From Sandaracinaceae bacterium (GTDB taxonomy: Bacteria > Myxococcota_A > Polyangia > Polyangiales > Sandaracinaceae), in contig JANWYL010000089.1 of NCBI GenBank assembly GCA_025056955.1, forward strand, positions 1 through 11,282: a stretch of 11,282 nt of DNA, written 5' to 3'. This document shows, piece by piece, positions 6,789-11,282 of this stretch (positions are counted from its first letter, which is position 1; every line of letters starts with the position of its first letter). A program made the translations under genes and the position numbers. The notes beneath the pieces were generated by a model. That model saw only the letters and a program-made list of their open reading frames with translations, was not told where the DNA came from and did not search any database.

Positions 6789-7169
6789 ATGCACACCAAA
6801 GAACACCACGAAGAGACGCATCACCCCCCACAAAGCCAAAGGGATGGGCTCCGTGAGCTTTCAGAAAAGGAGCGAGAAGCGCTTAGAGCTTGTACGATGT
6901 GCGGTGCTTGTGATCTCCAACTGCGGGCCGATGATCCTTGGGATCGGGCAACCTTTGGACCTCCAAGCCGATGGGTCCTTTCGCTTGCAAATGCCGAAAT
7001 CGAATGGGAAAAGGCAGCGGTGGCAATCGCCTACGTGGGCGTCGATTGCGCAGCGAGGATGGAACAGAGCTGTCATGCTGGCATTCCCTTTGTCGCTTTG
7101 CGCGAGGCCGCCCACCAGGGCCGCCCACGGCCAAAACCCCGCCACGCCACAAAAGAAGACCCTGGTTGA
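6789..7169 (+). CDS. Small cysteine-motif protein, probable reduced Fe-S ferredoxin
   Basis: The 126-residue product has a His/Glu-rich N-terminus (1-17) and then C35-x2-C38-x2-C41 (CTMCGACD). Two further cysteines follow at C87 and C95, the last in CHAGIPF. In helical, SdhB/HdrC-type ferredoxins a cluster is held by the three cysteines of one CxxCxxC motif plus a distant Cys in a C-P-x-x-V/I-P context. Here C35, C38, C41 and C95 could hold a single [4Fe-4S] cluster, with the second set of ligands lost. That reading is inference. The tail (about 105-126) is basic and proline-rich. GGAG lies 11 bases before the ATG, a rather long spacing. The gene is divergent from ribA and ends 19 bases before the convergent AGPS-like gene. 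No redox partner is evident beside it. It could also bind zinc. No named family was recognised. Confidence 0.62.
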   Translation: MHTKEHHEETHHPPQSQRDGLRELSEKEREALRACTMCGACDLQLRADDPWDRATFGPPSRWVLSLANAEIEWEKAAVAIAYVGVDCAARMEQSCHAGIPFVALREAAHQGRPRPKPRHATKEDPG

Positions 7170-7188
7170 ACTCAACCTGTGCGGTGCA

Positions 7189-8856
7189 TCACCTATTCCC
7201 AGCCATAAGCTTCCCCGGGTTCATGATTGAGTGGGGATCGAGTGATCGCTTGATGTGCTCGAGGAGTTGCATACCCACCTTTCCTTTTTCATCAACCAAA
7301 AAGGGAGCATGATCGATCCCAACACCATGGTGGTGGCTGATGGTGCCATGGTTTTTGACGATGGCAAAAGAGGCTGCATGCTTGGCCTTCTTCCACTGGC
7401 CGATCGGGTCTCTGGAATCGCGGAGGAAAATCCAGGTGAAGTAAAGGCTCGCTCCATCGTGGTAGCTATGGGAAATGTGGGTGAGGACAAGGGGGGTGAA
7501 AGTTGATGTGCTGAGGGAATCTCGGAGGGCACGGCAGACTTCTTCGTATAGCCTCGGAAGGTGCGACCACTCGCTTGCTGTCTCAAGGGTGTCAATGCCA
7601 AGGCCATGGTCTAACATGGGATCACGAAGGTAGGGCATGTGAAAGCGTTTCTTCCACCAAGATCGGCCAGGCCCCTCACCCACAAAAAGGCCACGGCTTG
7701 AGCGCAGGATGGCGCGGGCCCTCCGCGATGCCCTTTCAACCTCCTCCTGCTTTCCCTCAAAGCCAACAAGCATGAGGCTCTTCTCTCGATAACCCAAATG
7801 ATTGAGCAGGTCCTCGGCAAAATTCTGCAAGGGCTTTGGGTTGATCACCCGATCGAGCGCCCCAAACCACTTGGTTTCCTCTGGGTCGGATAAACGAATG
7901 AGCGAAGCGCCAACTTCCTCTTGAACAAGGCTTCGAAGGGCATCGACACCCTCCCAGAAATCGCGAAACAAAAACGCATCGATCCGGCGGCACTCGGGGA
8001 GCCGATGCACCCTGAGGGTTGCTTTGGTGATCACCCCAAGCGTCCCCTCTGAGCCGGAAATGAGGGCGTTGAGATCAGGACCTGCTGCTGAAGCGGGGAA
8101 GGGCTTGGTTTCGAGCACACCAGATGGGGTGGCAAGTTGCACCGAAACCACCATATCGGCGATCGTCCCATAACGATTCGAAAGCTGCCCGGCACTGCGG
8201 GATGCGATCCAGCCCCCAAGGGTCGAGTGCTCAAAGCTTTGAGGGTAGTGGCCAAGAAAGTAGCCACAGCTCGAAAGGGCATTCTCCAAATCGGGGCCAT
8301 CGATCCCAGCTTCGGCCGTTGCTGTGAGAGAAGTCGGGTCAACACCAATAAAGCGTGAAAGCAGGGTGGTGTCAAGGGTGATGATGGCTTCGTGAGAGTC
8401 ACCCTTTTTGGCCTCTACGCCACCAACCACACTCGTCCCTCCACCAAATGGAATCACCGCACAGGAGAAGCGCTCTGCAACCTTCAATACACCAAGCACC
8501 TCATCCAGGTTGCAAGGGTAGACAACCACATCGGGTGCATGCTCGATCTTTCCGCTTCTTAAGCGCAAAAGGTCATGGTAGCTTCTGCCATAGGCGTGGA
8601 ATGCACGCTCGTAGGGGGTTGTTCGAATCCGATCGGTTGAAATGACTTCACCGAGGGCGCCGATGAGCGCTTGGGTTGCACGTGAAGGTGGAATTTCGGT
8701 TTCTTCAAGAGAAGGTGGAGGTGTGTGGGGAAGCGACGGCACACCAAAGGCCTCGGCAAACACCCTCCACACCTCATTTTCGCGTCCGCCCATGTCAAAG
8801 AAGCGATCGAGGCGGCCCCAACCATTCCAGCGAAGTTCATCACGCTTTTGAACCAT
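7189..8856 (-). CDS. FAD-binding oxidase of the alkylglycerone-phosphate synthase (AGPS) type
   Basis: AGPS swaps the acyl chain of acyl-dihydroxyacetone phosphate for a fatty alcohol, creating the ether bond of ether lipids, with FAD as cofactor. The 555-residue product starts with ELRWNGWG, as AGPS proteins do, followed by a VAO-type FAD domain: PFGGGTSVVGG (136-146), GHYPQSFEHSTLGGW (202-216) and GSEGTLGVIT (268-277). The cap and C-terminal part has RSWWKKRFHMPYLRD (398-412), HISHSYHDGASLYF (460-473), the triple histidine H508-H510 in ISHHHGVG, and a final NPGKL. The triple His corresponds to the active-site histidines of AGPS, arguing against a lactate or glycolate dehydrogenase. ATG 8856 is the only reasonable start because a TAG lies five codons upstream in frame; the ribosome site is poor. 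No acyltransferase partner for ether-lipid synthesis is in the window, so the substrate remains unproven. Confidence 0.85.
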   Translation of the reverse strand: MVQKRDELRWNGWGRLDRFFDMGGRENEVWRVFAEAFGVPSLPHTPPPSLEETEIPPSRATQALIGALGEVISTDRIRTTPYERAFHAYGRSYHDLLRLRSGKIEHAPDVVVYPCNLDEVLGVLKVAERFSCAVIPFGGGTSVVGGVEAKKGDSHEAIITLDTTLLSRFIGVDPTSLTATAEAGIDGPDLENALSSCGYFLGHYPQSFEHSTLGGWIASRSAGQLSNRYGTIADMVVSVQLATPSGVLETKPFPASAAGPDLNALISGSEGTLGVITKATLRVHRLPECRRIDAFLFRDFWEGVDALRSLVQEEVGASLIRLSDPEETKWFGALDRVINPKPLQNFAEDLLNHLGYREKSLMLVGFEGKQEEVERASRRARAILRSSRGLFVGEGPGRSWWKKRFHMPYLRDPMLDHGLGIDTLETASEWSHLPRLYEEVCRALRDSLSTSTFTPLVLTHISHSYHDGASLYFTWIFLRDSRDPIGQWKKAKHAASFAIVKNHGTISHHHGVGIDHAPFLVDEKGKVGMQLLEHIKRSLDPHSIMNPGKLMAGNR

Positions 8857-8870
8857 GTCGACCGGCCTAG

Positions 8871-8889
8871 CACATCCGAAACAGATGTG
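8871..8889. repeat. Inverted repeat CACATC / GATGTG
   Basis: Perfect 6-bp arms (8871-8876 and 8884-8889) with a 7-base loop lie 15 bases upstream of the AGPS-like start codon. In the mRNA it would be a small hairpin close to the ribosome entry site; as DNA it could be an operator. Confidence 0.35.
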
Positions 8890-8914
8890 AAGCCAACCAT
8901 TGATGAGAGGCCGC

Positions 8915-8946
8915 CACCCATCGCCTGTCGAAAAGGCGCATGGGTG
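8915..8946. repeat. 11-bp imperfect hairpin in the divergent spacer
   Basis: CACCCATCGCC (8915-8925) pairs with GGCG-c-ATGGGTG (8935-8946), giving 11 base pairs with one bulged C and a 9-base loop. It is the strongest secondary structure in the spacer. No T-run follows on either strand, so it is not a standard terminator. Confidence 0.5.
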
Positions 8947-8982
8947 ATGGCAGGGGAAGGTGAGAAGAAACCAAGCGATGCA

Positions 8983-8996
8983 GAAGGTTCACCTTC
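8983..8996. repeat. Operator-like palindrome GAAGGT-TC-ACCTTC
   Basis: Perfect 6-bp arms separated by two bases. The tight spacing is poor for an RNA hairpin but typical of a binding site for a dimeric regulator. No specific regulator is recognised. Confidence 0.35.
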
Positions 8997-9008
8997 CAGA
9001 TATCCGAA

Positions 9009-9032
9009 ACACCAAATATGGTGATTTGGTGT
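9009..9032. repeat. 9-bp perfect inverted repeat ACACCAAAT / ATTTGGTGT
   Basis: The arms at 9009-9017 and 9024-9032 match perfectly around a 6-base centre (ATGGTG). The inner CACC / GGTG pairing at 9010-9023 is an alternative fold. There is no T-run after it. The AT-rich arms and 24-bp size suit a regulator-binding site for the divergent genes. Confidence 0.45.
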
Positions 9033-9207
9033 GGCATGCGTCGATGCTTCAATCAACGATTGCCATCAACGGTTGTAAATCCTGCCATGCTGTGGTTCAT
9101 CTTTTGGGGTTCAACCAAGAAAAGGCATCTTTAAAAGGATGGGCAGTGAAGCCTTGCTGAGCTATATTTGAATTTGGAAAAGCAGTGGTGAAGCAGAGGA
9201 GGGGTCT

Positions 9208-10788
9208 GTGACTCCCCCATTTGAAGTGGCGTTTGAGGTTGGACTCGATGAGCTCAACGATGAGTCGCTCATCCGCACGCGGGCAGCCCGGGCCTTTGGC
9301 CTAAGCCCAGAGGAGCTTCCTTTCTTGGCCATCCGCAAGCGTTCGATCGATGCGCGGAACAAAAAGGTGCGTTTTCACGTTGTGGTCTCAAGGGTCTTCG
9401 ACCCGGCACTTGATGGCGATGCCCTTGGCCAGCCTTGGCCAAAGGAAACGAAGGGCCCCCTTTCAACCATCATCGTTGGAGATGGGCCCGCTGGGCTTTT
9501 TTGCGCCTATGAGCTTGCCCGCCACGGGATCCCCTCCCTTGTGCTTGAGCGGGGCCGGATGGTTCAACCGCGAAGGCACGATCTCAAATCCGTCCAGCGC
9601 CGGGGCACCCTCAACCCCGAAAGCAACTACTGCTTTGGCGAGGGAGGTGCGGGCACCTACTCTGACGGAAAGCTCTACACCCGCTCCCACAAAAGGGGGC
9701 CAGTGCGCGAGGTGTTGGAAACCCTCGTCCTCCATGGTGCTCCTCGTGAAATTTTGGTCGACGCCCGCCCTCACATCGGCTCAAACAAGCTTCCGCGGGT
9801 GATCAGTGCGATGCGCGAGCGATTGGAGTCGGTGGGCGTGCAATTCCGTTTTGAGAGCCGGGTGAGCGAGCTCCTGATCGAGCAGGGAAAGCGCCGGATT
9901 CGTGGGGTGCGCTTGGCAGACGGGAGCGAAATTGAAGCCAAAGCGGTTGTTCTCGCAACAGGGCACTCGGCCAGAGATGTGTTTGAATTCGTGCTCAAAG
10001 CAGGCTTGCAGGTGGTGCCGAAGCCCTTTGCGATCGGCGTGCGGATCGAGCATCCCCAGCCCCTCATCAACCAAATCCAATATGGCCCAAGCGCCAATCA
10101 CCCCATGCTCCCTGCGGCCTCCTATCGGCTGGCTTGCGAAGTGGAAGGGCGCGGGGTCTTTTCCTTTTGCATGTGCCCGGGCGGCTGGATCATCCCCGCT
10201 TCAACCGAGCCAATGGGGCTTGTGCTCAACGGAATGAGCCTTTCCAAGCGGGATTCTCCTTTTGCAAACTCTGGAATTGTCGTGGCCATCGAGCCTGCAG
10301 ATTGGGAGCGGGCAGGCTTTCGGGGGCCATTGGGGGGAGTCGAGCTCCAGCGGCGCCTCGAAGAAGCCGCCATGCAGGCTGGGGGCGGCGCCTTTCGGGC
10401 CCCCGGAACGCGCTTGACTGATTTTCTGGCCAAGCGGGGCTCAACCACCCTCCCCCCTTCGAGCTATCTTCCGGGCACAAATCCGGGAAACATCGAAGAA
10501 GTCCTCGAAAGCGTTGGGCTTGGGCTCAGCCAAAAGCTGCGGAAGGGCCTGGCCCACTTTTGCCAGACGATGAAGGGCTACCTCACCGACGAGGCCTTGC
10601 TCCTTGCCGTGGAATCGCGCACGAGCGCCCCCCTTCGGATTTTGCGCGATCCAGAGTCCCTCGAGGCCATCGATTGCGAGGGGCTCTATCCCACGGGCGA
10701 GGGGGCAGGATACGCGGGAGGCATCATGAGCGCGGCCCTCGATGGGATCCGCGTGGCCCGGGCGATTGCAAGGCGAGTCCATCGATAA
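9208..10788 (+). CDS. COG2509-type FAD-dependent dehydrogenase
   Basis: The 526-residue product begins with an about 75-residue domain containing LAIRKRSIDARNKKVRFHVVVSRVF, typical of uncharacterised FAD-dependent dehydrogenases of COG2509. A dinucleotide-binding fold follows: IIVGDGPAGLFCAYELA with G91, G93 and G96, and E114 at the end of the second strand to hold the adenosine ribose. Further family markers are FGEGGAGTYSDGKL (143-156), VVLATGHSARD (247-257) and the C-terminal flavin loop PTGEGAGYAGGIMSAALDG (495-513). The GTG start is well supported by AGGAGG at 9197-9202, five bases upstream. The reaction is not known for most of this family. It is divergent from the AGPS-like gene and upstream of the signal-peptide gene by 95 bases. 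It has no membrane segment, so it is probably cytoplasmic. Confidence 0.88.
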   Translation: MTPPFEVAFEVGLDELNDESLIRTRAARAFGLSPEELPFLAIRKRSIDARNKKVRFHVVVSRVFDPALDGDALGQPWPKETKGPLSTIIVGDGPAGLFCAYELARHGIPSLVLERGRMVQPRRHDLKSVQRRGTLNPESNYCFGEGGAGTYSDGKLYTRSHKRGPVREVLETLVLHGAPREILVDARPHIGSNKLPRVISAMRERLESVGVQFRFESRVSELLIEQGKRRIRGVRLADGSEIEAKAVVLATGHSARDVFEFVLKAGLQVVPKPFAIGVRIEHPQPLINQIQYGPSANHPMLPAASYRLACEVEGRGVFSFCMCPGGWIIPASTEPMGLVLNGMSLSKRDSPFANSGIVVAIEPADWERAGFRGPLGGVELQRRLEEAAMQAGGGAFRAPGTRLTDFLAKRGSTTLPPSSYLPGTNPGNIEEVLESVGLGLSQKLRKGLAHFCQTMKGYLTDEALLLAVESRTSAPLRILRDPESLEAIDCEGLYPTGEGAGYAGGIMSAALDGIRVARAIARRVHR

Positions 10789-10839
10789 AATGGGCGTATC
10801 CTTGAGCTCTGGCTGAGCCAAAATTCTGAAAGCGGACTC

Positions 10840-10869
10840 AAAAGATGTCAAAAGATGTCAAAGGATGCC
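10840..10869 (+). repeat. Three tandem 10-bp units (AAAAGATGTC, x2 exact, x1 degenerate)
   Basis: AAAAGATGTC stands at 10840-10849 and 10850-10859, and AAAGGATGCC at 10860-10869 differs at two positions. The array ends four bases before the ribosome site of the next gene. A unit of about one helical turn would place each copy on the same DNA face. Confidence 0.6.
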
Positions 10870-10883
10870 TTCAAGGAGGTGAA

Positions 10884-11282
10884 ATGAGGTTTCTCCTCCT
10901 GCCTTTCCTTGGAATCGTCCTTTTGCTCCCAGCTTGTCTTTCGGCGTTTGAGCGCAACCTGAACAGCGCCATGGAAGACCATTTTCGCCCCTTGCGCCGC
11001 GGAGGGGAGGGAGTGGTCTTGCACCGCCGCGTCTCCCATGAATCGCTTTGGAATGCAGGAGGCCAGCTTTTGATCCAACACTACGAAAGCCTGGTCGAGG
11101 CAGATCCCTCTACCGGTCGCATTGTCAGCCAGTGGCAGTACACCAAACCCAGGCTCACGATTGACGGATTTGCGGTTGTCCAAAGGCGCTACCGGGCCAT
11201 CTTGACGGTGCCGCCCGGCGCCTCAAGGCCAGAGCAAGTGCGGATTCAGCTTGAAATCCAAGAACGCAGGCGAGGCACACAG
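10884..11282 (+). CDS. Probable secreted or lipoprotein, N-terminal part (runs off right edge)
   Basis: The frame stays open for 133 codons to the window edge. AAGGAGGTGA at 10873-10882 is a near-perfect ribosome site, so ATG 10884 is firm. The first 17 residues are a signal peptide, MRFLLLPFLGIVLLLPA, followed by C18. LPAC fits a lipobox loosely (Pro at -2 is unusual), and cleavage after LSA by signal peptidase I is the alternative. The mature part is polar, with an Arg-rich stretch and a beta-like pattern (GQLLIQHYESLVEADPST, RYRAILTVPPGA). No family was recognised. If a lipoprotein, it would be a substrate of Lnt. An upstream hairpin (TTG-a-GCTC / GAGC-CAA, 10802-10821) has no T-run, so whether it shares a transcript with the dehydrogenase is open. 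Confidence 0.75.
   Translation, partial: MRFLLLPFLGIVLLLPACLSAFERNLNSAMEDHFRPLRRGGEGVVLHRRVSHESLWNAGGQLLIQHYESLVEADPSTGRIVSQWQYTKPRLTIDGFAVVQRRYRAILTVPPGASRPEQVRIQLEIQERRRGTQ

Larger units (their letters stand above)
8857..9207. other. Gene-free divergent spacer rich in inverted repeats
   Basis: No convincing gene lies between the AGPS-like start and the FAD-dehydrogenase start. Short open frames here give low-complexity or shadow-like translations. The stretch must hold both divergent promoters, but no strong -35/-10 pair is visible. It contains four inverted repeats, listed separately. Confidence 0.6.

Noticed and set aside
6676..6831. N-terminal extension of RibA from ATG 6831
   Set aside because: It would start upstream of the predicted ribA promoter, overlaps the divergent Fe-S-like gene, and adds residues unrelated to the family.
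7106..7128. GGCCGCCCAC repeated twice with a 13-bp period
   Set aside because: It lies in the GC-rich coding tail of the small cysteine protein in two different reading phases, so it probably reflects composition.
8559..9056. Minus-strand open frame covering the spacer and the start of the AGPS-like gene
   Set aside because: Most of it is a shifted-frame shadow of the AGPS N-terminus; the remainder has no motif or ribosome site.
8960..9160. Short plus-strand frame in the spacer containing a CKSCH run
   Set aside because: A lone CxxCH resembles a haem site, but there is no signal peptide, no ribosome site, and the frame crosses the 9-bp inverted repeat; too weak to call a gene.
9163..9168. 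TATATT as -10 of the FAD-dehydrogenase gene
   Set aside because: No acceptable -35 hexamer lies 16-18 bases upstream and there is no TG extension.

Overview
The window reads as chromosomal DNA of a Gram-negative bacterium. It has an apolipoprotein N-acyltransferase (Lnt) and a lipoprotein-like signal peptide. The Lnt C-terminal half and an alkylglycerone-phosphate-synthase-like flavoprotein both recall Myxococcota and other former Deltaproteobacteria, so that lineage is the best guess; it is inferred from family resemblance only. Genes are densely packed on both strands. No tRNA, rRNA, transposase, integrase, phage gene or CRISPR array is visible, so this looks like ordinary, not mobile, chromosome.

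Layout. (1) Positions 1-363, minus strand: the N-terminus of an alpha/beta-hydrolase-like protein that runs off the left edge. (2) An 87-bp divergent spacer holds a direct repeat, a small hairpin and a possible extended -10, followed by lnt (451-2001, plus). (3) A block of five minus-strand genes runs from about 6750 down to 1984: ribA (GTP cyclohydrolase II), a zinc-ribbon protein with four membrane segments, an NfeD-like membrane protein with an OB-fold, and two paralogous flotillin-like SPFH proteins joined by a TGATG overlap. The last flotillin gene overlaps the end of lnt by 18 bp, tail to tail. (4) Divergent from ribA is a small five-cysteine protein (6789-7169, plus) that looks like a cut-down Fe-S ferredoxin. 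(5) Convergent to it is an AGPS-like FAD enzyme (7189-8856, minus). (6) A 351-bp gene-free stretch (8857-9207) holds four separate inverted repeats. (7) On the plus strand follow a COG2509-type FAD-dependent dehydrogenase (9208-10788), a three-copy 10-bp tandem repeat, and the start of a probable secreted or lipoprotein gene (10884 to the right edge).

How the genes work together. The clearest functional unit is the NfeD-flotillin-flotillin module, which by analogy with NfeD/flotillin pairs should organise membrane microdomains. The zinc-ribbon membrane protein upstream is a candidate extra partner. Lnt acts on lipoproteins and the AGPS-like enzyme would make ether-lipid precursors, so several neighbours concern the envelope; that theme is inference. 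The most unusual items are the tandem flotillin pair with its zinc-ribbon neighbour, the orphan single-cluster Fe-S protein, and the hairpin-rich 8857-9207 spacer.
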